DNA from: Deltaproteobacteria bacterium
GTDB lineage: Bacteria > Desulfobacterota > Anaeroferrophillalia > Anaeroferrophillales > Tharpellaceae
Reading direction: 5' to 3'
DNA length: 8,010 bases
Assembly (NCBI GenBank): GCA_030595135.1
Contig: JAUVDU010000055.1
Coordinates: 1-8,010 of the forward strand
The position numbers and the translations under genes were made by a program. Positions 1 through 6,046 of the stretch are shown here, piece by piece; position 1 is the first letter of the stretch, and each line of letters starts with the position of its first letter. Below the pieces are notes generated by a model, which was given only the letters and a program-made list of their open reading frames with translations, was not told the origin of the DNA and searched no databases.

Positions 1-14
1 GCCAGTGAACTGGC
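1..14 (-). terminator. Possible edge-truncated terminator hairpin after the acyl-CoA dehydrogenase gene
   Basis: The first 14 bases are a perfect inverted repeat: GCCAG, a four-base loop, CTGGC, or six base pairs around a two-base loop. It lies about 30 bases past the stop codon of the minus-strand acyl-CoA dehydrogenase gene, where a terminator would be expected. Any T-tract would fall to the left of the window, so its identity as a terminator cannot be confirmed from this sequence. Confidence 0.25.
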
Positions 15-45
15 AAAGTAAAATTTTCGGTCAGGCACTAACTAT

Positions 46-1209
46 TTACCGATTTGCCTTACGAATTCCGAGCTGGTCCTGAGCCATAATAAACTTACAG
101 ATATTGGTTGAACCTTCAACCATGGCATAGGTCGGTGCATCGCGAAAATAACGGGCTACCGGATATTCGGGAGAATAGCCATAAGCTCCGAGAATACGCA
201 TGGCATACTGGGTGCATTTATAAGCCAGCTCACCAGCCAGAAATTTGGCCGCCGCAACTTCCACATTATTGGTCAACTGGCCCTGATCTTTCTGCCAGGC
301 AGCTTGATAAACAACCAGGCGGGCGGCCGCGATCTCGGCAACCATCTCTCCGATCATCGATTGATTCATCTGAAACTTGCCGATCGGTTGACCAAACTGT
401 TCACGCTCCATCGCATACTGCGTAACAACATCGAGACAAGCCTGCGCCAGACCAACCCCGCCAGCTGCCGCCGAAAGCCGGGTCTGAGAAAGTGAACCGA
501 AAACTATTTTAGCTCCGTCACCGACTTTACCAAGGAGATTGCCTTTAGGAATTTTTGTATCTTCAAGAATAATCTCTCCGGTCGGAGATGAGAGGGAACC
601 CATTTTATCAAGCTCAGTTACGGTTATCCCTTCACTCTCTTCAAGATCAACGACGAAAGCAGACATTCCACGACCACCGGCCGAACGGTCGGTGTAGGCA
701 TAGAAGATATTAATCCCGCCGATTGTAGCATTGGAGATCCAGGTTTTCTGGCCGTTAAGCAGCCAGTGATCACCTTTGTCAACAGCAGTCGATTTCATCG
801 CCATGATATCGGATCCGGCACCCGGTTCGGTAATTGCGAAGGCCCCGAGAATATCGGCATTAACCAACTTTTCGATATACTTCTTTTTGAGCGCCTCATC
901 ACCATAACGCTGAATCGTAAAAGCACAACCAAGCTCCTGCATATTGACCTGCACGCGCAAAGAACTGGAGGCTCTAGCGATCTCTTCCGTAATAATCATG
1001 GCCGCCAACCAACCCATCTCGTTGCCGCCGTACTCCTCAGAAATAACCGTCCCGAAAAGACCCATTTCGCCCATCGGTTTAATTACCTCTTTATAAGGAA
1101 AATAGTGGTTTTTATCCCACTCATCTGCAAACGGAGCAATCTTTTCCGCCGCAAAATTGCGCACCGTATCCCGCAACATACTAAGTTCATCAGTTAATCC
1201 AAAATTCAT
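46..1209 (-). CDS. Acyl-CoA dehydrogenase, glutaryl-CoA dehydrogenase-like
   Basis: This cytoplasmic FAD flavoenzyme should oxidise an acyl-CoA at C2-C3 and pass electrons to electron-transfer flavoprotein. Its 387 residues are the usual family length and all three acyl-CoA dehydrogenase regions are present: an N-terminal helical domain (about 1-120), a beta domain containing GAFAITEPGAGSD (122-134), and a C-terminal helical domain with EREQFGQPIGKFQ (268-280). Glu365 in MVEGSTNI aligns with the catalytic base of glutaryl-CoA dehydrogenase. Arg85 in SSSLRVQVNM sits where those enzymes carry the arginine that binds the distal carboxylate. From memory, the whole sequence closely resembles the non-decarboxylating glutaryl-CoA dehydrogenase of Desulfococcus multivorans. 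The substrate remains inference; another short-chain or dicarboxylic acyl-CoA is possible. The ATG at 1209 is preceded by a strong SD, AAAGGAGG (1217-1224), seven bases away. No ETF or CoA-transferase gene is adjacent in the window, and nothing suggests truncation. Confidence 0.93.
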   Translation of the reverse strand: MNFGLTDELSMLRDTVRNFAAEKIAPFADEWDKNHYFPYKEVIKPMGEMGLFGTVISEEYGGNEMGWLAAMIITEEIARASSSLRVQVNMQELGCAFTIQRYGDEALKKKYIEKLVNADILGAFAITEPGAGSDIMAMKSTAVDKGDHWLLNGQKTWISNATIGGINIFYAYTDRSAGGRGMSAFVVDLEESEGITVTELDKMGSLSSPTGEIILEDTKIPKGNLLGKVGDGAKIVFGSLSQTRLSAAAGGVGLAQACLDVVTQYAMEREQFGQPIGKFQMNQSMIGEMVAEIAAARLVVYQAAWQKDQGQLTNNVEVAAAKFLAGELAYKCTQYAMRILGAYGYSPEYPVARYFRDAPTYAMVEGSTNICKFIMAQDQLGIRKANR

Positions 1210-1621
1210 CCTCTCTCCTCCTTTTAACTATCTTATATGATTGATTTAACCCAAAGGGAAAACCGTTTCAGTTTCAAGCTTCCAGAAGACAGCAATAAGT
1301 ATACCGTCATCATAAACTCGAAAAACAACACCCCCCTCAACTACCGGCAAAGCCAAAGCGGAAACACGCCGCCAACCCGACAAAGCTATTCAGGCCCCGT
1401 CCATTTTTTACCCGTTCAGGTAAAAATCAACCTCTAAACCAGGCAAAACCGGAAACATACAAGAAAATACCTCTGGAATTCGTATAGATAGAAAACCATA
1501 TCTCGACACCCCAAGAATACCCACCATCATTACTCAGATTTAACTTTATTTCCGGTGCCTGCTCGTGTATACATAACCACGTTACTCCTCCCTTTTAGCC
1601 ATAAATGGAAAGAATAAAACA
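1210..1621. other. 412-base divergent intergenic region
   Basis: This gap separates the divergent acyl-CoA dehydrogenase and zinc-ribbon genes. Besides the two ribosome binding sites at its ends, the only clear structure is the inverted repeat at 1405-1426. A 66-codon plus-strand reading frame (1237-1437) starts without an SD, because the purine-rich element nearby belongs to the opposite strand, and its protein shows no recognisable domain; it is not called. I found no convincing sigma70 promoter for either gene and no RNA gene. Confidence 0.6.
1405..1426. promoter_or_regulatory. Operator-like inverted repeat upstream of the acyl-CoA dehydrogenase gene
   Basis: TTTTTACC and GGTAAAAA form a perfect 8-base inverted repeat around the six-base spacer CGTTCA. 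It lies about 196 bases upstream of the acyl-CoA dehydrogenase start and about the same distance from the zinc-ribbon gene start. The symmetry is seen directly. A role as a regulator binding site is inference. Without a T-tract following a GC-rich stem, it does not look like an intrinsic terminator. Confidence 0.3.
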
Positions 1622-2335
1622 ATGCGTATAACCTGCCCCCAATGCCATAGCCGCTGCCGTCTTAAAAGCGACACGGAGATCAGTGATTTAAGCCAGGGGA
1701 AATGTCCTGAATGCGGGAACATTTTCCCCATACCTCCTGGAGTCATACGAGAACCGTCAACTGAAGAACGTGCTAATAAACAAAAAAAAGCCGGTTGCAA
1801 AACCGGCTGCAAACTACCCGATATAGAAAATCTACTCAGGCCCTTACGACTCTCTGGAAGAACTTCATTTTTATGGCTTATTTCGAGTTTCTGCTTGATT
1901 ATCTTACTGGCCGTCATCTTTATCGGTCCGCAACAAACATCCCCTCCCGAAATCAAGAAAAACCTTACCTCAAGTTCTTCTCCGACAACCGCCAAAACCC
2001 CAACAAAGTTGAGCCTTGACCCCGAGAGTAAGACCAAAGCGATTGCCCAAATCAAACATCACGCTCTGGTGGGTGATGCCGACATCAGCATCGCTGACAA
2101 CCATCTACAACTGGCCCTACTGGTTGCCGGCAACACCCCGGCAGCCTATGCCGAACGTCTCGGCCGCCAATTCGCCCTCTACCTGAAAGAACAAATCACT
2201 GCAACCAAGCGACAAAAACAAACTCCAGATTTCAAGATCTCAATCTACTATCCGAGCGGCACCAGGATTACGGTAGCCACCAACAACCAGAGTGGTGAGG
2301 AGGAAGTGCTGCCGCAAATGATGAATGTGAAATAA
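1622..2335 (+). CDS. Zinc-ribbon, single-TM protein of unknown function
   Basis: The function is not recognised. The 237-residue protein starts with a small zinc ribbon of the MJ0042/zinc-ribbon_4 type: CPQC at 5-8 and CPEC at 28-31, with FPIPP just after. A basic linker (about 45-80) carries two more cysteines, C59 and C63, in AGCKTGCK. One hydrophobic segment at about 82-102 (FLWLISSFCLIILLAVIFIG) follows a positively charged stretch, which suggests an N-in membrane anchor. The rest (103-237) would then lie in the periplasm: a Ser/Thr/Pro/Lys-rich spacer and a compact domain with a helical stretch near 160-190 and a strand-rich end (FKISIYYPSGTRITVATN). Many deltaproteobacterial proteins pair this N-terminal finger with a TM segment and a variable C-terminal domain. 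GGAAAG (1607-1612) is a moderate SD nine bases before the ATG. The gene stands alone, divergent from the acyl-CoA dehydrogenase gene. Confidence 0.85.
   Translation: MRITCPQCHSRCRLKSDTEISDLSQGKCPECGNIFPIPPGVIREPSTEERANKQKKAGCKTGCKLPDIENLLRPLRLSGRTSFLWLISSFCLIILLAVIFIGPQQTSPPEIKKNLTSSSSPTTAKTPTKLSLDPESKTKAIAQIKHHALVGDADISIADNHLQLALLVAGNTPAAYAERLGRQFALYLKEQITATKRQKQTPDFKISIYYPSGTRITVATNNQSGEEEVLPQMMNVK
1781..1808 (-). terminator. Intrinsic terminator facing the minus strand, inside the zinc-ribbon gene
   Basis: On the minus strand, AGCCGGTT and AACCGGCT form a perfect 8-bp GC-rich stem around a four-base loop (1789-1808). A run of eight Ts follows directly, the first of which pairs in the stem (complement of the A8 at 1782-1789). 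This is the classic Rho-independent layout. It is antisense to the zinc-ribbon gene and encodes that protein's KKAGCKTGCK linker. The nearest minus-strand gene upstream of it ends at 2571, so it would stop readthrough from that operon before it reached the acyl-CoA dehydrogenase region. On the plus strand the stem is not followed by Ts. Confidence 0.55.
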
Positions 2336-2344
2336 TGCCTAACG

Positions 2345-2364
2345 AACAGCGCCCCTGTTTTTTT
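2345..2364 (+). terminator. Weak intrinsic terminator after the zinc-ribbon gene
   Basis: Ten bases past the stop codon, AACAG (2345-2349) pairs with CTGTT (2355-2359) around a five-base loop, and the T run continues to 2364. The stem is short and only partly GC, so termination may be modest. An alternative outer pairing of AACGAA (2341-2346) with TTCGTT (2363-2368) is also possible. Confidence 0.4.
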
Positions 2365-2481
2365 CGTTGCCCTGGCCCTTTCTGGCCTATCTCAACTCTT
2401 CCCCCCCCCTGACAAATATCCGCGGCCCTCGCCACAACACTCAAACCAGTATAATGCTATGGATACAACCCGGTTAAATCT

Positions 2482-2502
2482 TGAAAATACATACTATTTT
2501 CA
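2482..2502. repeat. AT-rich inverted repeat in the convergent gap
   Basis: TGAAAATA and TATTTTCA are perfect 8-base arms around the five-base spacer CATAC. The repeat lies between the zinc-ribbon gene and the end of the five-gene minus-strand operon, 69 bases beyond the DUF2288 stop codon. The low-GC stem and lack of a T-tract argue against an efficient terminator. It may be a protein binding site, an mRNA 3'-end stem or chance in an AT-rich stretch. Confidence 0.35.
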
Positions 2503-2570
2503 TACATTCGTCCTATTGTTTTTCTCTGAATATAGTGTATTATTCTAGAGATCAGATAGTTTAGGCCAAC

Positions 2571-2888
2571 CTACGAGTCGTCTGACTCACCCATCACAAC
2601 CGGCTTGAAAAACACATAAGGCTTAACAATGATGCCGGTAAAAAGCCCGCCGATTTTCTCCCACTCCACAACCTGATCCGGGGTTGGTCGGATCAGATCA
2701 CCATTTTCGAGCCAGGTTTTGATCTGCGTGACCCGGTCTTCAGCGACTTCAACCGCAACCTCGACCAGATCAAGCTTCTCCGCTACTAAAAAAAGAATAC
2801 CGTGCTTTTCGTGCGGCCTCAACCAGGACCAGCTCACGGTACCGACATCATCTTTAAGTGTGGCTTTCAACGAACTATCTTCCGGCAT
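2571..2888 (-). CDS. DUF2288 family protein
   Basis: This small cytoplasmic protein of 105 residues has no established function. Assignment to DUF2288 (COG5626) rests on remembered family features that all appear in order: a tryptophan-containing start (VSWSWL, 18-23), the block KLDLVEVAVEVAEDR (38-52), a WLENGDLIRPTPDQ segment (59-72), a later Trp (W76), and a hydrophobic IIVKPYVFF end (86-94). No signal peptide, TM segment or metal motif is visible, and the tail is acidic (ESDDS). It is the last gene of the five-gene operon, overlapping the PHP gene by 14 bases. Its own SD, GTGGAG (2896-2901), lies seven bases before the ATG inside the PHP coding sequence, so the two are probably translationally coupled. 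Confidence 0.85.
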   Translation of the reverse strand: MPEDSSLKATLKDDVGTVSWSWLRPHEKHGILFLVAEKLDLVEVAVEVAEDRVTQIKTWLENGDLIRPTPDQVVEWEKIGGLFTGIIVKPYVFFKPVVMGESDDS

Positions 2889-3531
2889 TTTTACGCTCCA
2901 CTAAATTCTGCGCATTACGCCGCATCCGCTGCCATTCACTTTGATCAAGTCCAGCTCCTAAGGCGATTTTTTCAGCCATCTCAAGGGTCACCAGATCACC
3001 AGGGGTATGGGCGTCGTTATTGAGAAGCAATTCGGCTCCCGCTTGCCGGGCCAGCCGGGCAACATGACCATTGGCCAAAGCGTGGCCGGGACGGGTCGTA
3101 ATTTCAAGAAAAACCCCCTGTTTGGCTGCGAGTTCAACTTCATCTAACGAGATTAAACCAGGATGTGCCAAAATATCCACGCCCGCCTCAATTGCGGCGC
3201 GATTAGTGCCCGGAGCTACCGGTTCAACCAGAGTCTCACCATGAACGACAACAATAGCCGCCCCCAAAGTCCGAGCCTGCTCAGCGCAAGCGCCGATCAA
3301 CTTTGGCGGCACATGAGTGAGTTCGACCCCGGGCAGCAGGTTTATCTCCATCTCTCCGGCCAAAGCCCGGCAAACGGCAACTAAACGCGGCAAAACAAAA
3401 TCGAGGTTGGAAAAATCGACGTGATCAGTAAAAGCCAAAGTCCGATAACCCAGCACTTGAGCTCGCCGGGCGAGCTCCGTCGGAACCAGCACTCCGTCAC
3501 TAAAAATCGTATGCGTATGCAGATCAATCAT
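2875..3531 (-). CDS. PHP-domain phosphoesterase, histidinol-phosphatase-like
   Basis: This cytoplasmic PHP-superfamily enzyme is expected to be a metal-dependent hydrolase of a phosphoester. The 218-residue single domain shows the family's metal-ligand motifs in order: HTH with H5 and H7, D12 in FSDG, D36-H37 in FTDH, E70 and H73 in PGVELTH, H97 in VVHGE, H123 in LAHPG, and D173-H175 in NDAH. This pattern suits a di- or trinuclear metal centre. The protein is shorter than bona fide HisK histidinol phosphatases and no his gene is nearby, so histidine biosynthesis should not be assumed; a nucleotide or sugar phosphate substrate is equally possible. The start at 3531 has the SD AAGAGG (3537-3542) five bases upstream. 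The ATG overlaps the VanZ-like stop in an ATGA arrangement, which indicates translational coupling. Confidence 0.88.
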   Translation of the reverse strand: MIDLHTHTIFSDGVLVPTELARRAQVLGYRTLAFTDHVDFSNLDFVLPRLVAVCRALAGEMEINLLPGVELTHVPPKLIGACAEQARTLGAAIVVVHGETLVEPVAPGTNRAAIEAGVDILAHPGLISLDEVELAAKQGVFLEITTRPGHALANGHVARLARQAGAELLLNNDAHTPGDLVTLEMAEKIALGAGLDQSEWQRMRRNAQNLVERKNAGR

Positions 3532-3926
3532 GACAACCTCTTTCCACTAAAGACCATCCACAACCGGGCTCCGAGATAACCGCCAGCCCCATCGGCCAGC
3601 AAATCCATCCACGAAAACTCACGCCCCGGAACAAAATACTGATGAATCTCGTCACTCAAACCATAAAGCAGAGCGCCGCTAAAAACCCATATAAGATGCT
3701 GCACGACATCTCGTTCCGGATTAAGAAAAATCAACATCCGCAGCAAAAGAAAACCAAATCCTGAATACTCCAAGATATGGGCAATTTTATCAGGTACCAC
3801 AAAAGAGCTCAGGCGACCAGGATCACTTTGGCTTGAGAGCCAGAAGATAAGCAGGCAGTAAAGCAAAAACGGGATGAGATGAAGGAGCAGAAATTGTTTT
3901 TGCCGCCACTTGTCAAGAACCGGCAT
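3528..3926 (-). CDS. VanZ-like family membrane protein
   Basis: This small integral inner-membrane protein has 132 residues from the ATG used here. About four hydrophobic segments are visible, near 12-32, 51-68, 75-91 and 110-127. The VanZ-like signatures are DKIAHILEYSGFGFLLL (46-62) and SDEIHQYFVPGREFSWMDLLAD, with D92, E93, H95, Q96, R102, D108 and D112 as the conserved polar residues between the last two helices. The family is named after VanZ of glycopeptide resistance, but most members are uncharacterised, so no resistance role is implied. The reading frame extends 15 bases upstream to a GTG at 3941, but that codon lacks a spaced SD. The ATG at 3926 has GAGG at 3936-3939, nine bases away. 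It overlaps the end of miaB by 14 bases and the PHP start by 4 bases. Confidence 0.87.
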   Translation of the reverse strand: MPVLDKWRQKQFLLLHLIPFLLYCLLIFWLSSQSDPGRLSSFVVPDKIAHILEYSGFGFLLLRMLIFLNPERDVVQHLIWVFSGALLYGLSDEIHQYFVPGREFSWMDLLADGAGGYLGARLWMVFSGKRLS

Positions 3927-5259
3927 CGACCACCACCTCACCTCTCAAGGAGTGCTTAAAAGCCTTGACTATCTTTACTTGATAAATATCACCCGCCGCG
4001 ATTTCAACCGCAGCCGGGGCCGAAACCGGGGCCGGGAAATTAACAATCCGGCTTTCCGGAGTCCGGCCACTCCACTCACCTTCACCTCGTTTACTCGAAC
4101 CGGTAACCAAAACCTCAACCACCTTGCCGACCTGAGCCAGGAGCACGGCTTGGCTTATTTCATCCTGCAGGGCCTGGCAACGGGCCAGGCGATCACGCTT
4201 ATCCTCATCGGCAACTATATCATCATAGTCCGCCGCCCGGGTGCCGGGACGAATTGAATATTTAAAAGAGTAGATCTGATCGTAACCAACTTTTTCCAGC
4301 ATGGACAAGGTTTGCTGAAAATCAGCCTCACTTTCACCGGGAAAGCCGACGATAATATCAGTAGTCAAGGCGATATCGGGCACCACTCGGCGCAATTTTT
4401 CCACCTTTTCAAGATAGGACGCCGCTGTATAACCCCGCCCCATACGTTTCAAGACCACATCACTTCCGGCCTGCATCGGCAGATGCAGGGAGGGGCAAAG
4501 TTTGGGCAGAGTCGCAAAAGCTGCAATCAACTCATCCGACATATCCTTGGGATGAGAGGTCGTAAAACGAATTCGTTCAATCCCTTCGACTTCGTGAACC
4601 AGGTTTAAGAGTTTAGCAAAACTGATCTCACCCGACGCCTTCAAACCGTAAGAGTTAACGTTCTGCCCCAACAACATCACCTCTTTGATACCGGACGCCG
4701 CCAGCATACGAACCTCTTCGATAATAGCTTCACTGGGCCTGGAGTATTCGCGGCCCCGAACATGGGGGACGATACAGTAACTGCAGAAATTATCACAACC
4801 CTGCATAATCGTCACCATCGCACTGACCGCATCCGGAACCGGCCTGGCCATCACCTCAAGGCCACCGGGACAATCAAGAAAATCGGTAGCGCTTAAGGCT
4901 TTATGTGATTGGCGCACCTCAGCCACCAGCCGGGGCAGATGATCGAGCTGATGGGTACCAAAAACAATGTCGAGACCGGGGCAACGCTGCTGAAGTTTCT
5001 CACCCCACTGCTGGGCGACACAACCGCCAACCGCAATCACCAGTTCGGGCCGCTGCCGTTTCAAAGGAATATAGCGCCCTAAGGCGCTGAAAAGTTTAAG
5101 CTCCGGTTTTTCCCGCACACTGCAAGTATTTATAACAATAAGATCAGCCGAGCGGCTGTCACTAGTTGGCTGATAACCTTGATTCGCAAAAAGATGGACT
5201 ATCTTTCCCGAATCACAAACATTCATTTGACAGCCATAGGTTTCAATATATATTTTCAA
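3913..5259 (-). CDS. miaB: tRNA-2-methylthio-N6-isopentenyladenosine37 synthase MiaB
   Basis: MiaB is a radical-SAM methylthiotransferase that converts i6A37 to ms2i6A37 in tRNAs reading UNN codons, using two [4Fe-4S] clusters. Numbered from the TTG start (448 residues), the N-terminal UPF0004 domain supplies C10 (ETYGCQMN), C46 (NTCSVRE) and C80 (GGCVAQ) for the auxiliary cluster. The radical-SAM domain has C155, C159 and C162 in CDNFCSYC, then GQNVNSYG, TTSHPKD and a HLPMQAGSD loop. A C-terminal TRAM domain (about 377-445) contains GRTPESRIVNF. All key cysteines are present. The reading frame extends to a GTG at 5268, but TTG 5259 is preferred: GGGAG (5268-5272) lies eight bases upstream, the protein then begins MKIYIETYGCQMN like other MiaBs, and TTG overlaps the surE stop as TTGA. 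The adjacent TTG at 5262 is a second alternative. It is the second gene of the operon. No miaA is in the window. Confidence 0.95.
   Translation of the reverse strand: MKIYIETYGCQMNVCDSGKIVHLFANQGYQPTSDSRSADLIVINTCSVREKPELKLFSALGRYIPLKRQRPELVIAVGGCVAQQWGEKLQQRCPGLDIVFGTHQLDHLPRLVAEVRQSHKALSATDFLDCPGGLEVMARPVPDAVSAMVTIMQGCDNFCSYCIVPHVRGREYSRPSEAIIEEVRMLAASGIKEVMLLGQNVNSYGLKASGEISFAKLLNLVHEVEGIERIRFTTSHPKDMSDELIAAFATLPKLCPSLHLPMQAGSDVVLKRMGRGYTAASYLEKVEKLRRVVPDIALTTDIIVGFPGESEADFQQTLSMLEKVGYDQIYSFKYSIRPGTRAADYDDIVADEDKRDRLARCQALQDEISQAVLLAQVGKVVEVLVTGSSKRGEGEWSGRTPESRIVNFPAPVSAPAAVEIAAGDIYQVKIVKAFKHSLRGEVVVDAGS
3934..3940 (-). promoter_or_regulatory. SD that sets the VanZ-like start at ATG 3926
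   Basis: The minus strand reads TGAGGTG here, with the GAGG core nine bases before the ATG at 3926. The competing upstream GTG at 3941 has only a GAGAG directly abutting it. The site lies inside the 3' end of miaB. Confidence 0.55.
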
Positions 5260-6011
5260 CAACTCCACTCCCAGTTTTCAAGCGGCGCAAAAGCCCGGTA
5301 GTTGGTTAAATCAAGATGAATCGGGGTAATCGAAACAAAACCGGCACGCACCAGTGTAGCATCGGTACCTTCGACATCTTCACCTTGAATCACTTCGCCG
5401 CCGATCCAGTAGTAGTGCCGCCCCCGGGGATCGACATTTTCCCTAACCACGTCGGAATAAGTGCGTTTACCTTGCCGAGTAATGCGGAAACCAGCCAACT
5501 TTTCCCAAGGCCGATCCGGCACATTAATATTGAGCAGGGTCGCGGCCGGCAGCCCGTGCGCAAGAACTTTTTCGGCCACTTCCCGAGCCACTCTTGAGGC
5601 GGTCGCGAAATGGTGTTCCCGGTCAATGTCAAGCGAGACCGCCAGAGCCGGGATGCCCAACAGGGTCGCCTCAATTGCCCCCGCCACGGTTCCGGAATAG
5701 GTTATGTCATCACCCAGATTGCCGCCTCGATTAATGCCGGAGACGACCAGATCCGGTCGCCGGGAGCGCAAAACGTGATTGATCCCGAGGAAAACACAAT
5801 CGGTCGGGGTACCGTCAACCTCATAATGATCGGGCGCCCGCTGCGTAATCCGTAAGGGACGCTGCAGGGTCAAAGAGTGGCTGCTGGCACTCTGTTCCCG
5901 GTCGGGAGCAACCACCGTCAAATTGCCGAGCCCCATAAGCCCCGCCTCAAGCTCTTTAATTCCGACAGCGTAAAAGCCATCATCATTGGTAATCATAATT
6001 TCTGTTTTCAT
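5256..6011 (-). CDS. surE: 5'/3'-nucleotidase SurE
   Basis: SurE is a cytoplasmic metal-dependent phosphatase that dephosphorylates nucleoside 5'- and 3'-monophosphates, and in some species short polyphosphate. It contributes to stationary-phase and stress survival. The 251 residues match the usual family length. Visible motifs are the N-terminal MITNDDG with metal ligands D10 and D11, PDREQSASSHSLTL with the ligand S41, VDGTPTDCV (65-73), SGINRGGNLGDD with the ligand N94, and TYSGTVAGAIEATLLGIPALAVSL (104-127). It is the first gene of the minus-strand operon, and its TGA overlaps the miaB start. The ATG at 6011 has no recognisable SD: the preceding bases are TTAACGGTTCTAT. The in-frame ATG at 5996 is no better and would cut into the conserved N-terminus. 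In many proteobacteria surE sits beside pcm and nlpD, neither of which is seen here. Confidence 0.95.
   Translation of the reverse strand: MKTEIMITNDDGFYAVGIKELEAGLMGLGNLTVVAPDREQSASSHSLTLQRPLRITQRAPDHYEVDGTPTDCVFLGINHVLRSRRPDLVVSGINRGGNLGDDITYSGTVAGAIEATLLGIPALAVSLDIDREHHFATASRVAREVAEKVLAHGLPAATLLNINVPDRPWEKLAGFRITRQGKRTYSDVVRENVDPRGRHYYWIGGEVIQGEDVEGTDATLVRAGFVSITPIHLDLTNYRAFAPLENWEWSC
5268..5272 (-). promoter_or_regulatory. SD that sets the miaB start at TTG 5259
   Basis: The minus strand reads GGGAG, eight bases before TTG 5259, within the final codons of surE. It nearly abuts the alternative GTG at 5268, so it cannot serve that codon. The placement supports coupled translation of surE and miaB. 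Confidence 0.5.
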
Positions 6012-6046
6012 ATAGAACCGTTAAGTTACAAATTGGATGTTTGTTA

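Noticed and set aside
766..1197. 143-codon plus-strand frame opposite the acyl-CoA dehydrogenase gene
   Set aside because: Antisense shadow of a well-conserved gene, with no SD or domain.
1237..1437. 66-codon plus-strand open frame in the divergent gap
   Set aside because: No SD precedes it, the protein is low-complexity and polar with no domain, and the nearby purine-rich element belongs to the opposite strand.
1582..2055. 157-codon minus-strand frame opposite the zinc-ribbon gene
   Set aside because: It runs antisense to a gene with a clear zinc ribbon and TM segment and crosses the minus-strand terminator. Its protein shows no recognisable motif.
2401..2409. Run of nine Cs as a possible phase-variable tract
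   Set aside because: It lies in a convergent noncoding gap with no promoter or frame to switch. It is more useful as a place to check read accuracy.
2450..2455. Perfect TATAAT in the convergent gap
   Set aside because: No -35-like hexamer lies 16-18 bases upstream and no plus-strand gene follows.
2875..3531. Histidine biosynthesis enzyme HisK
   Set aside because: The protein is a single short PHP domain and no his genes are present. The family label is structural, not functional.
3528..3926. Glycopeptide (teicoplanin) resistance via VanZ
   Set aside because: Only the broad VanZ-like fold is present, with no van genes nearby. A Gram-negative setting makes the resistance reading unlikely.
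3910..4257. 115-codon plus-strand frame opposite miaB
   Set aside because: Antisense shadow of the TRAM-domain end of miaB, with composition typical of a shadow frame.
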